Assembly: GCA_030062745.1 (NCBI GenBank)
Contig: CP099848.1
Location: forward strand, 6,896,501 to 6,960,500
Source: Capitulum mitella
Lineage: Eukaryota; Arthropoda; Thecostraca; Pollicipedomorpha; Pollicipedidae
DNA length: 64,000 nt
Direction: 5' to 3'
Position 1 is the stretch's first letter. Each line of letters opens with the position of its first letter. Made by a program: the position numbers and the translations under genes. Below, one piece after another: positions 1 to 10,306 of this stretch. The notes under the pieces are model-generated. The model was not told the origin of the DNA, ran no database searches, and saw nothing but the letters and a program-made list of their open reading frames with translations.

Positions 1-1318
1 AGCCGTATATAAGCCGAAGTTTTCGGATCTCTGTGATAGTAGATATTTGGTAATATTATCACATTCGTGTAGATTATTAGAGGCAAAATTTGGAGTCATT
101 GCTTTCAATTAAGAAGAATGATTTACGTATATATGTACGTTTTTCGGGAAAATACTGCTCAGGGTTTACGTTCTCAAATAAATATGCCCTTCAGAAGATA
201 GGTGGTCTAAAGCACCATAGAACCAACGGTTCTAGAGACTCTCCACGTACGAATAAGGTGCAAAATTGATGTCTCGACCTCATTCGTCGATGTGTCTGTT
301 TTCAGTGCGTAGTCATACCTGCGGGAAAGCTGTAATCATTGCTTTTGGAAACTTTTTTTTCAGCCGTCTGTGCACTGAATTTGCGGTTCTTCTAATTCAT
401 CCACGGACCACTTACCGTCCATGCCGTCCTGATCGGTCTTGGCAATATCTCCGCCTGCCGTCTTCTAAACCAGTATTGTCCTATCGTTTCGATAACTTCT
501 TTACTGAGGTTCTCAGCCCACACTCTTATTTCCTATTGGCGTCAACACACAGCGTTTTTCCCCTTTCTGACGGGTCGTCATGCAACGCCTGTCTCTCTCG
601 CGTGACACCGCTTGCAGCTTGAGAGTCCCGGTTTTGAGCCGGGCCGTGACCTGGCTCGGTGCATGTTCCCGCGTGTGGCTCTGCCCGAGAATCGAGACGG
701 CGAGGTGCTGACACCGGTCCCTCAGCATGCTCCGGCATTTGTTCCCTGGACCTGCCCCACCATCACACACTGGGACGGTAGGCAGGAACGCGCTTGATTG
801 TCCCGTATTCCGTCACGGTGCAGGAGAATGTCTGAAAATCTCTACCTGTTCTAGGTAATCGGCAAATTAAACAATAATCATTATTCCCTAATGGAAACTT
901 CGCGAGCAGTAATGCGGAGTTGATTATTTGCGGTAATTATTGCCTCTTGCTAGTGACCTAAACACTGCCACTGTGTCCTGATTTTCCCATGTGAGTGCGG
1001 TTTGTGCCAAACTAAACTTTCTTTAATTTGTCCGATGAATATTCGTGCCTACACAAAGTTGACTGATGACATTGCCAGCTACCTTTTTGTCACCAACTGT
1101 CGTTTGTTGTCGGGCTAACTACCAAACGTGCAACTCGTTTTTGATGTTGACTTTAAGACAATGTTATGTATCTCATCATTTGGCACTCAGTACCATTTCG
1201 CCTCTGCCATTACGGTTCGCTCGCCCCCCCCCCGCTGCGTTTGTAACCCAGGCTCGCAGATGCAGTGACACACCGCTGGCACTGACGCGCCTGTTGAGTT
1301 TGTGCTCCGCTCCGGCAG
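1..1318. other. No recognised gene; probable intron or upstream part of the first gene
   Basis: I see no exon with a convincing acceptor, donor and family match here. Short open frames around 266-797 have no recognisable domain. Because the exon at 1319 starts inside a codon, earlier exons of that gene must exist, either in this stretch or left of the window. A poly-C run lies near 1226. Confidence 0.5.
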
Positions 1319-1491
1319 AGACGCTGCAGCGGCCGCCGAGCGGGCCGCCGCCGGCCGCTCCCGCCCAGTTCTCGGAACAGGTGCGCGGCGAGGTACAAAA
1401 AATCCTGGCCGACTACCTGCCGATCACGGCGCGCGGAGACCGCCTGGCATTCCTGCGGAAGCTGATCAGGGGATCGCCTGATCCCGACCAG
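1319..1491 (+). CDS. Unrecognised gene, exon a
   Basis: The acceptor is CCGGCAG before 1319 and the donor GTCCGT follows 1491. The exon begins with two bases of a split codon and ends in phase 0. It encodes a proline/alanine-rich start followed by a charged helical stretch with QKILADYLPITARGD. An alternative acceptor at 1252 is possible but gives a less protein-like sequence. Confidence 0.65.
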
Positions 1492-4400
1492 GTCCGTCCG
1501 AGTCGGCCAATAATCTAGCCAGCTCGGCTCACAGTTCTCATATGGCCCTTCCAGCTCTACATAAGACTACACTGGAAATTTATATTTGTCCAGATCATCT
1601 CCAGATGCTGCTTGATCCATTTTCAGTGTGCATAAGCAGTCCTAAATGAAAAACGGCTTCCTCCTCAACGTGCTTCATAACAGGAAAAGACAGGATGGGG
1701 GACTTTGTATCCAACTGATAAACGACCTTCAATATACCGGGAGGCGATGTATAGTATATACGTTTGTAATGATATATAATGGTCGGTTACAAATCAAAGA
1801 GTATATTAGACTCAACGTTTTGGCCGGGGGTCATCATCAGAGGGAATCTAGAGCATGAAGTCAGAAAAATTCAAAAAAGGCGCGCAATAAATAGAAAAGC
1901 TACCTTAACCCTATTTCCGGACAGGCGGGGGGGGGGCTGAATCCGCCCTCCCTCGGGTTTTTTGCTTGCCAATTCTAGGCTTTTTAACGCAGCTTCACGA
2001 AACCTGGTCACTTTTCCTAGCTATTTTTTCTACGTGCCGTGACAAAATTTCAATTTTTTTTGCTCAGGGACGGAGCCAGGCAACGTTTTTGGGAGGAACC
2101 TCATGCCATTTTTGGCCATGTTGAGGGTAAAATGAAAATGTCTGCCAAAAACAGAATTTTTAAGATAGAACTTAAAACTTTATATGAATGTATAGCTAAA
2201 TAGCTGTGCAATGTGCAGATATTATTTTGTTTATCTGAGGTCATTTTGCAAGGTCAGGTCAAGGTCAAAAGTAAAAATTTGTTTTTCTGCAATAATTTCG
2301 GCTCCGTTTTTTCAAACGCCAAACCCCGAATATATATGACGTACAAAGCTGCCTTCTACTTGTGTACCAAGTTTCAGCTTGATATCAGGTCGGGTCACGG
2401 AGCTATGACCTGAAATGTCCGTACGCGTACCCTGTATCGCAATAGCCATAAAATAAAATTTTTTAAATAGAGTGAGTTCAAATGATTGAAAACGTTTACT
2501 AGATAATGCTAAATGCACACGAGATCATTCTAAGTGACCCCAAGGTCACTGGAGGTCATTTAAGGTCAAAGGTCACAAGCTGATCTGAGAAACGTGTGAC
2601 CATGACAGTTCCCCCTTTTTCATGTCCCTGGCACCGCCTATGCTAAGATTATACAAACATTGTAATGCGATTTTTACTTCTTTAGTATAACAGATATAGC
2701 AGAACATAATATTAGTTTGCTATTAGATATTGTTATTTTTATTAGAATATTAGTATATAATTTAGCAGAAGCCAAAAAAGGGTTTTTGCCTCTTTTGTTC
2801 ATTCAGTTGTTAGAAAACTAATCCTGTTATTTTTGAAACCCTGTGAACGCCCATGAATTTTCCCAAAATTTCAGATTTGTGCACCCATGGTAAAAGCCCT
2901 AACCATAATTTTTCGATTCACGCCAGTTTCATCGAAATCGGTCTATAAACAACGGAGTCATAAGAAGTCCAAAAGTACCCCCCATTTTAACATTTTTGCC
3001 CCCCTGTATCCACAAATTTCAAAATTTTGAAAATTTCTTTTTATAAAATTGTAGTTCACGTCACGGCAAATCGATTGTCGTTTGTTGCAATGAAATCGGA
3101 CGAGTAGTTCTCGAGATCTCATGGGGGGCCGAATCCGCCCCCCCTGCCGGGAATCGACCATACCGTCTAGCCCTCCGGGAATAGGGTGAACACTGCACCC
3201 ACTAAAGAATAAAAAGAAACGGAATACATTATCACACAGCACAATATAAAGGGACCAATTTTATTCATGCCCGAAATAATGAGGGATCCCCCAAACCTAA
3301 GGCCTGTGAAAGCGAAGGACCAGATATATATTTGTCGTGACCGGCCAGAGCAGTGGACCGTTGAATGAACATGTCAACAGCAACGGTTGAGGGAAGCCAA
3401 AGGCGTGTACTTCCTGTGGAACTGCCGCCGCCTCTCAGTCAATATTATCCGCAACCGGTACGGCGTCTTCAATGGTACATGACAATGAAAATATGTTTGG
3501 AACATTTATTTTCTCTTGATACATTTCGCAATGCAAATGGGAACTTACTGATCTATTTATACACAACCAAGAAAGTTCAGCTTTCAGCGCCACGCCCGCC
3601 CAAGATATTGCTCATTATCACGCTCACGCGCGCTCATTACATTATTCGTTGCCGTTACTGAGCGGTTCAGACACCCGTGGAAAAATTGGCCTAAGAGCGA
3701 AAACTTAGTCCTAGATTACCAATGAACAAAAGAGTTTAAAAGCTACACATTGCAAATGGGAGTCCATAAAATTCACGAGACTGAGTTGCTTCATAGCACC
3801 ACCTGCATGATTCGGTGCCCGAGTTGTTGCAAAATTGTTAGCTACCAGGGAACCCAACGGCTGGACCGGACCGGGCTCTGCCTGCGCTGGTTCAAGCCGG
3901 CAGGTACGCCCAATTTGTTTGTTTTGTCGTTGAAGTAAAACTCACTCGGCTACGGCCTCACTGGAAATGACAGGTAGCACCACAAATGATGTCCCTTCAG
4001 CCTGCAGCATCCCAGTATCTCTGTTTTAGACGGGTGTCGTGCTACCCTAAACCCGTTTTTCAGTCACGGCACAGAACGAGCAGCCACATTACTGCATGCA
4101 TCCTAGCATTGGCGTCTCTATGTCGAGATGTATTCAAAGGAAACACATCAGATTTCTGACAAACGCCTGAAGTTAATAGTTAAAGAATAAATTGACTTGG
4201 TTCATCAGGCGATTGCGACGTACTGTTCAACAAACTCACCACTTGGCTTTTTTTCAATATTGCGACTTTTTGCCAACGCCAGGGGAAATATGTTCCGCCC
4301 AAAGTTTCCGTGACGAGCCTTGGTGATGTGGCGTTACAGCCGAGCAGCGACCACGCCGGGCCCAGGCCGCCCAGCCGGCCGCCGTCGGACCGTTCGGACC

Positions 4401-6594
4401 GCTCGGACCGTTCGCACCCGGCCGGACCGGACCAGGCCGGACAGTCGGCGGCCGCTGCCAGCAGACCGCAGCGGTCCCCGGAACCGGACCACCGGCCGCC
4501 CGGCGCACCCAAACCAGGTACGGAGTCGTCCGCGTCCGGACAGCACCACCAGCTCCAGCGTGCGCCCACCACGTTGAATTAAAAAACTCAAGATTTTTAC
4601 TCAAGACAAAACAAGAAAAAACTCAAGACAAAAGACAAGAAAAAACAAGATTCTACAGAGTAAACTCCAAGACTTATACAAATTTTGACTGTTGATAACA
4701 CTTGCAAAGCATAGCCAGAAGCAGAAAAAGGGAAATGTTTGCATCTCTTATTGGTATGATAAATTTAGGATCGCATAACTCCAAAAAAAATCCATTTACT
4801 AATGAATATTGCGTCCCAGTGTTCAACAGAACCATGTACTGATGTGTTTCATTGCTGATGTCGATGCAGGGGCAAGCGAGCTTACCTCGAGGACGTAGTT
4901 GGCCTATAGCGGTTTGCAACGCCTGGCCTGATGTCGGGGGTTTTCGTCGAATCAAAGTCGTTTTGATGCGCTTATCCGCCAATCCATACGTAAATGACTG
5001 TGTCAGCAGGTCCTGTATCACGGAAAATGCTCTTTGTCAACGTCAAAAGCCTCGGATGCCGTACGTGCGACTCTTTCGCCGTACTGCTGGATGTTTCCCT
5101 TCTTATGTTGCGCCAAACGTTGTAATCTGTCCTGGACGTCACGAGCATCGCGCAGGTTTCCGAAATGTTGGGTCATAACGCTCATGAGGGTCTCCCAGTT
5201 TGAACAGTTGTCTTCGATACGCCAAAAGTAACGTTCTGCAGCACCAGACAGAAGTCGTGATGCTACGTGCAGAGCAGTTTCATCACATCATACTGGCAAC
5301 TTTCGAAAATTCTCTCGACCTTTTCGATCCATTCATTTAAGGCCTCAGCATTCTGGTCGTCATGCTTGCTTGTTTGTTTACTTGCTTACAGCCTGAAATC
5401 ATGGTATTACTTTGGAAATGTATGGATCGTACTTTTCCCATGCAAAAGGTCTTGGACCGGCACTGCGGACTGCCGCTTCTAATGCGGGTATACCAGATGT
5501 CTGGGAATGTTGATGACCATAAGACATGTGCGGATGGGCTTAATTTTGATGGACTGACTCAGTAGATCTGTACCTGGAAAGAACAACGCGCTGACGAGTC
5601 CGGCGTCCGCAGTCAGGAATGAATCGGCAACGGCGGCAGGTCACTGAAACGGAACGATGAATGGTTTCGCTGAGCCTTTGGTTGAGCTCACCGGTCGGGA
5701 TGTCAGGATTCAGGCGACCCTTTGTTCCAGCTCAGCTGCTGCAGAACAGTCCACCGGACGGCGGCCAAAGGCCCGACCAGAATCAGACATCGGCAGCCCC
5801 GCCGGCGGCGGCGGCGGCGCGGACGGCGCAGACGGCCCCGGCGGCAGCTCCTGCTTCGTCATCTTCTCAGTCCAGCCCTGGAGGGACGAAGGCGACGCTG
5901 GCCAGGCCGGAGATGACGGTGACCTCTCAGATCAGCCGCGCTAGCTCCAACGTGGTCAAAAGTGAGCAAACGGGCTGGGACACCGTGGAACGAAAGTAAT
6001 GCATAATGCTAAGCGACTTTACAACAGTATTTCCTTTTTGAGGCGTCCATTGAGGTGACAAAAAATATCTATGAAGCTTGGATGGAAATTTCCTAATCAC
6101 TGTGTTCTGTCGGGTGAGGGGGATCTGAATAGGATTCTTTTAAACTTCCTTTTCCAGTCCTGCCATACTGCTATAGGCCTAAAGTTAAATCCCTTAAAGG
6201 TGCGGTCTGGACCTTCCCTGGATCTCCAGCCACGCTATGAAACGCAACATTTAATTTGCATAACATTTATCTTCTTAGATTATAATCTGGTTTCCGCCGT
6301 AACACTCTGGAGTTTGTCCTCACCAGTAATCTAGCTACAGAGGCCAGGCAGGTTATTTTGTGCATCACCACCATTTACATTGACAAGCCTCTCGTAGTTG
6401 CACATTAATCCATTGTATCCCGGGCCTGCTACTCGGCTCTCAGTACTGAAGTGCGTCCTCTGCTGGCAGTCTCAGCGCCTAAACACATCCGGCGCGTGCC
6501 CTGGAAAAGGCCAGCCGGCTCCGACGCTGGCGGTGACGAAACGGAGGAGGCGACGGACGACAGCGCCGTCGACACGTCGGTGGAGCTTCTCTGA
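1319..6594 (+). CDS. 3' part of an unrecognised gene, last four exons
   Basis: Four exons (1319-1491, 4340-4517, 5731-5961, 6476-6594) join with consistent phases into one open frame that ends in TGA at 6592-6594. The first exon carries a charged, probably helical segment (QVRGEVQKILADYL, ARGDRLAFLRKLI). The next two are low complexity, rich in Pro, Ser, Ala and Arg, with a SDR triplet run and alanine/serine tracts. The end is basic then acidic (TPKHIRRVPWKRP, DETEEATDD). This composition suggests an intracellular, largely disordered protein, perhaps nuclear, but I do not recognise the family and give no function. The 5' end lies outside what I can resolve. The first intron carries a piggyBac-like element and the second a retrotransposon relic. 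The phase agreement across three introns is the main support for a real gene. Confidence 0.68.
2238..2267 (+). promoter_or_regulatory. AGGTCA half-site cluster with a TCAAGGTCA site, inside copy A
   Basis: AGGTCA occurs at 2238, 2251, 2256 and 2262. The last forms TCAAGGTCA (2259-2267), which matches the monomer site of FTZ-F1/SF-1 and ERR nuclear receptors. The matching region of copy B keeps the TGACCTTGACCTGACCTTG order. Function is inferred from motif only. Confidence 0.45.
2543..2575 (+). promoter_or_regulatory. Four AGGTCA half-sites in DR4-DR4-DR1 spacing, inside copy A
   Basis: AGGTCA is found at 2543, 2553, 2563 and 2570, which gives two 4-base spacers and one 1-base spacer. The last pair is a perfect DR1, the type bound by RXR/USP, HNF4 and related receptors. 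The same four half-sites with the same spacing occur in copy B (13844-13876). Binding is not shown by the sequence. Confidence 0.5.
4340..4517 (+). CDS. Unrecognised gene, exon b
   Basis: The acceptor GTTACAG ends at 4339 and the donor GTACGG starts at 4518. The exon enters in phase 0 and leaves in phase 1, as the next exon requires. It is GC-rich and encodes a Pro/Arg/Ser-rich segment with SDRSDRSDRS and RPPGAPKP. The flanks are clearly AT-richer. Confidence 0.65.
4690..5560 (-). pseudogene. LTR-retrotransposon gag and retropepsin relic
   Basis: Read on the minus strand, several frames carry pieces of a retrotransposon gag: NEWIEKVERIFESCQYD near 5340-5280, then a stretch from about 5215 with NWETLMSVMTQHFGNLRDA and a Gln/Arg-rich helix, then LLTQSFTYGLADKRIK near 5010. 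Close to 4800 comes LLNTGTQYSLVN, which resembles the retropepsin active-site loop (LxDTGAxxS) but with Asn in place of the catalytic Asp. Frameshifts and stops break the frame throughout. It lies antisense in an intron of the unrecognised gene. The exact ends cannot be placed. Confidence 0.6.
5731..5961 (+). CDS. Unrecognised gene, exon c
   Basis: The acceptor TTGTTCCAG ends at 5730 and the donor GTGAGC starts at 5962. It enters and leaves in phase 1. The segment starts QLLQNSPPDGGQ, runs through alanine, threonine and serine tracts, and ends MTVTSQISRASSNVVK. A competing frame over the same bases is also open, but only this one fits both junctions. Confidence 0.68.
6476..6594 (+). CDS. Unrecognised gene, terminal exon d
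   Basis: The acceptor GTCTCAG ends at 6475. Two bases complete a Thr codon with the previous exon. The exon encodes TPKHIRRVPWKRP, then an acidic tail and TGA at 6592-6594. A second open frame over the same bases (Arg-rich, ending near 6620) is judged a shadow because its phase does not fit. Confidence 0.65.
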
Positions 6595-6943
6595 CCGCAG
6601 AGCGGGCCCTGACCTAGCCTGACCTCGCGCGTCAGTGGTCGGGGCCTCAGAGAAGGGGGGCCTGGCGCGAGTGACTACCGGGATTATGTGGTTTCATTCG
6701 GTTCGCCGTTTTATCATGGTGTTCTGTTGACCGTACGACCATAGGAGTGACGGGCGTTTATGGTGTGGTAGATGACTGAACCGCCTTTCTTTGAATGCTG
6801 GTTGAAATTTTCGGGCGCCTGAATGCCCCATTGTTTCTCCTGTCAAGCCCGATGAGACATGCTATCGTTGAATGCGAAGATCAGCAGGTCGTGAAATGTA
6901 TACATGAAATGCGACACTTCTATTTCTTTGATTTGTTGGCCAA
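6595..6943. other. 3' flank of the unrecognised gene
   Basis: The first few hundred bases may be 3' untranslated sequence. I see no canonical AATAAA close to the stop codon and no other feature before the transposase relic. Confidence 0.4.
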
Positions 6944-6949
6944 TTATAC

Positions 6950-7536
6950 AGAAAGTTGCGACTCATTGTTTTCCCAAGGAGGGGGGGGGGGCGGCAACGA
7001 CTTTTTCAATCGGCTGCTGGGAGGAACTCGAAGTTTCTTTTTCTCGTACGTAAAATACGACTCATCGTTCATAATCACATCAGCTTTCTCGTTGCGCTTC
7101 ATCGGCCCACGCAAGAGTTCCCGTAATCGAGTCTTTTCCTTGTGTTGTTCATCAATAGCGCGAGGAGCCTTTATTTTCCTCCTATACTGGACCCCAACAT
7201 CTCGCAGCACTAGTCTTACGTACGATCTGGATAATTCAAATTTTCCAGTTAGAAGCCTTTGAGAAATGCCTGGTCTAAAGGTGGCCGCACGGAAGAGCCG
7301 ACACTGCAGATTTCCAATCATTTTGACGGTTTCCTCTCCTTGTCAGCATGAGCTAGGCTTCCACGGTTTTCTCTTGTATCGATGATGTTAAACTTCTTGA
7401 AATGTCCTGCTATTTCACTCTTTTTCCGTTCTGAGTAAAGCGTGAAATAGTCCGTCACAATGTCTAAAACCACTGCTTTATTTAGCAGCCCGTAACCGTT
7501 CCTATCAAAATATTCGGGTGTCGCCTGTGACGTCAC
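6950..7536 (-). pseudogene. Tc1/mariner-like transposase relic
   Basis: On the minus strand a 125-residue frame (7321-6944) contains a helix-turn-helix-like start (SQRLLTGKFELSRSYVRLVL), a basic linker, and MNDESYFTY. The last piece matches the DDESYF-type second acidic motif of DDE transposases of the Tc1/mariner group. Upstream (7536-7318) a second frame could be the N-terminal end but is not clearly homologous. The frame breaks after a poly-G/poly-C run at 6980. No terminal repeats were found, so only a fragment of the element is claimed. Confidence 0.55.
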
Positions 7537-7539
7537 GGT

Positions 7540-8094
7540 CCTCTACCAATGGGAGACCGGCGTGGGCCGGCCGTCAGCTGGCTAGCCGGTTATGCGGGCT
7601 GTTTGCTTACGACGAGCTTTGACGGTGGCTGGGGTCGAGCATTATCTGTTTGTATTTCGCGACTGATTATATCATTTGATGCAGTTTTACATTTTCGTGG
7701 ATCCTTTTAGGCTGGCTTTGGCGTGGGGTTAAAAATTAGCAAAGTTTTGTGGGCTGGGACAGTCGCAGGCATGTTGCAGAAGTGGAGGGCCTTGCCAGGC
7801 GATCGAACCTTGGCAGGATCCTATATTGGGCCCTAGGCAAGATTAATGTGGGGTAGACAGTAAGTAGCTATCAGTTTTAGACTAGGCTATTGTTTCATAT
7901 GTTTGGCTTCTCTTGGTTATATTACATATCAGCACCGCTTTCGCGACAAATGTTGCTCATATAAGACGAAGACTCCGCGTACCGCCGGTTGTTATTGGAC
8001 GATTGACTGTGACGTCAGCAGGCATTCATCAGCTGATCTGTTGTGTCATTATCGGTAACTAGATATAGAGGTGGTGTATTACAGATGGAAAGTG
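7540..8094. other. Spacer without recognised features
   Basis: No exon or repeat could be supported. A CRE-like TGACGTCA octamer occurs near 7530 and another near 8010; isolated octamers are too short to interpret. Confidence 0.5.
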
Positions 8095-8815
8095 AATGTT
8101 GTTTGTTATGAAAATACTGTTTTCCGCGATAATGGTATGTCCAATACGGGACAAACGTTAAAAACAGGGGGTTTTGGGTGGGGTTAATTTTCTATATCGC
8201 AACAGGGGGCTTTAGGGAGTTTTTTCGTACCCGACCAGTGACTGCTAACGGTGTTATCGGTGGCTAGGCGGTGGCCGTGCTATGTGTGAATGTTGTGTTC
8301 GAGGATATTGGTATGTCCAATACGGGATAAACGCTGGGAACGGGGGGTTTGGGTGGGGTTAATTTTGTATATTGGGACAGGGGCTTTTCCGGACCGGCGA
8401 TTGGTACCGGTGTTATCAGTAGCCGGGCGGTGGCCGTGCAATATGTGAATGCTGTGGTCGGCGATATTGGTATGTCCAATACGGGATAAACGCTGGGAAC
8501 AGGAGATTTGGGTGGGGTTAATTTTCTATATCGGAACAGCTTTTCCGGACCGGTGATTACTACCGATGTTATCGGTGGCCGGGCGGTGGCCATGCTATAT
8601 GTGAATGCAGTATTCTGCGATAATGGTATGCACAACAAGAGATAAACTCTGGGAACAGGGGGGTTTGGGTGGGGCTTATTTTCTACATCGGAACAGGAAG
8701 CTTCAGGGGGCTTTTCTATACCGGGCCGGTAATTGCTACCGGTGCTATCGGTGGCCTGGCGGTGGCCGTAAAACTATAGGAATTGTAGACTGGTTTTCCA
8801 CATTAAACCAGCGGG
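8095..8815 (+). repeat. Tandem repeat, about four copies of a 155-174 bp unit
   Basis: The block GGTATG...CCAATACGGGA.AAACG recurs at 8134, 8308, 8469 and 8624, so the spacing is 174, 161 and 155 bases. Each copy has GGTTTGGGTGGGGTTAATTTT-like and ACCGGTG..ATCGGTGGC blocks. The copies differ by small indels, and the last is the most diverged. Long open frames here on either strand are shadows of the repeat. Confidence 0.85.
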
Positions 8816-8883
8816 ATGGGTGAACTAGGATATTCCGCCACCTTCCATTAACTGGGATTAACACTGTTTATGGGGCGTAAGGC

Positions 8884-8918
8884 TATCTTATACCGCGGCC
8901 GAAGCGCGGTATAAGATA
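8884..8918. repeat. Perfect hairpin, 14 bp arms and 7-base loop
   Basis: The left arm is 8884-8897 (TATCTTATACCGCG), the loop is GCCGAAG, and the right arm is 8905-8918. The arms pair without mismatch. It lies directly before the leader of the TTAGG array. Confidence 0.85.
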
Positions 8919-8981
8919 CTAGAGGCCACAGGCCGATGAAGGGTGCGATTGGTCTTGGCTCTTTCCAACACTTAAGGTAGA

Positions 8982-9456
8982 TTAGGTTAGGTTGGTAAGG
9001 TTAGGTTAGGTTAGGTTAGGTTAGGTTAGGTTAGGTGAGGTGAGGTTAGGTTAGGTTAGGTTAGGTTGGGTTAGGTTAGGCTAGGTTAGGCCAGGTTAGG
9101 TTAGGTTGGTAAGATTAGATTAGGTTAGGTTAGGTTTTGTTAGGTTAGGTTGGTAAGGTTAGGTTAGGTTAGGTTAGGTTAGGTTTTGTTAAGTTAGGTT
9201 GGTGTGATTAGGTTGGTAAGGTTAGGTTAGGTTAGGTTAGGTTAGGTTAGGTTAGGTTAGGTTAGTTTAGGTTGGTAAGGTTAGGTTAGGTTAGGTTAGG
9301 TTGGGTTTTGTTAGGTTAGTTTGGTAAGGTTAGGTTAGGCTGGGTTAGGTTAGGTTAGGTTAGGATAGGGTAAGTTAGGTTAGGTTAGGTTAGGTTAGGT
9401 TAAGTTAGGTTAGGTCTGTAAGGTTAGGTTAGGTTAAGTGAGGTTAGGTTGGGGTA
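8982..9456 (+). repeat. Interstitial (TTAGG)n array
   Basis: About 475 bases consist of TTAGG units with point changes, broken at intervals by TTGGTAAGG and TTTTG variants that suggest higher-order amplification. TTAGG is the telomere unit of most arthropods. The array ends abruptly in AT-rich single-copy sequence on the right. A 23-base leader (8922-8944, AGAGGCCACAGGCCGATGAA and on) is shared with a shorter TTAGG tract at 50691. Confidence 0.92.
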
Positions 9457-10244
9457 GAGTGCGGAAAATATAGCTTCCTGTATTTGATATCTTTGAGATA
9501 TTTTTTATTTCCTTTTCTGTTTAGTAATTAAGCATGTTTTTATTTTTCATTTCTATTAATTAAACATCTTTTCACTTTTCCATATCGTTTTTTATTAAAA
9601 TTGTATGTCTTAATATTTTACTTATATTTCCGGTTCATTCTATATCTATACTTTTGGATCATTTCACTGCTACATTGGATTGCCATTTCAGCCTTTTCCT
9701 TTATTAAATTCCCACTAACATAATGTATCTATTGCCTTTTGTTCCCCTATCTTGTTAATTATCTATTCAGTTTCATTAGGAAACATGTAAGTTAATGGTC
9801 TTATATATCGATACCACCCAGTGAACAGGACTGAGCATTACAACCCATCTCTACTTTTGATGGGACAACAACATAAATGGCGTCTCAGACGGCAGGAAGG
9901 AGTGAGCGGTGCATTATTGAAATGCTGTTTCCATGGAAATTACAATCTTTACATGTCGGGAATGACGTTTTCACGTAACAAGACTACATATTCTGCGTTG
10001 TAAGTATAGTTTTTCCTCAATATCGTAATCTTCACGCAGCCGGTGCGAAATGGACCGGTGACCCTTCTCTTGTATTTATAATGCTTAACGGCGAAACAAA
10101 GCAAAAGTACTCGGTTTAAAACTGCCGGCATGTCAGGGCCTATTTTAAGGGAAAATGATTGCGGGGCAACGCTGCGAACGAGAGGCATTGACCGAGACTA
10201 CCCACCCCCTGGCATCTGCGTTCTCCTTGTTGAATTTTATCCAC

Positions 10245-10306
<62 letters not shown>

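Larger units (their letters stand above)
1905..3190 (+). mobile_element. piggyBac-like non-autonomous element, copy A
   Basis: The left end is TTAA followed by CCCTATTTCCGGA (1905-1921). The right end reads as the inverse, AATAGGG then TGAA (3180-3190), a one-base decay of TTAA. A TTAA target with CCC/GGG ends is the hallmark of the piggyBac superfamily. GC-rich subterminal blocks with GAATCCGCC lie inside both ends. There is no long open frame, so it is non-autonomous. An inverted, diverged copy lies at 13291-14482. It sits in the first resolved intron of the unrecognised gene. Confidence 0.72.
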
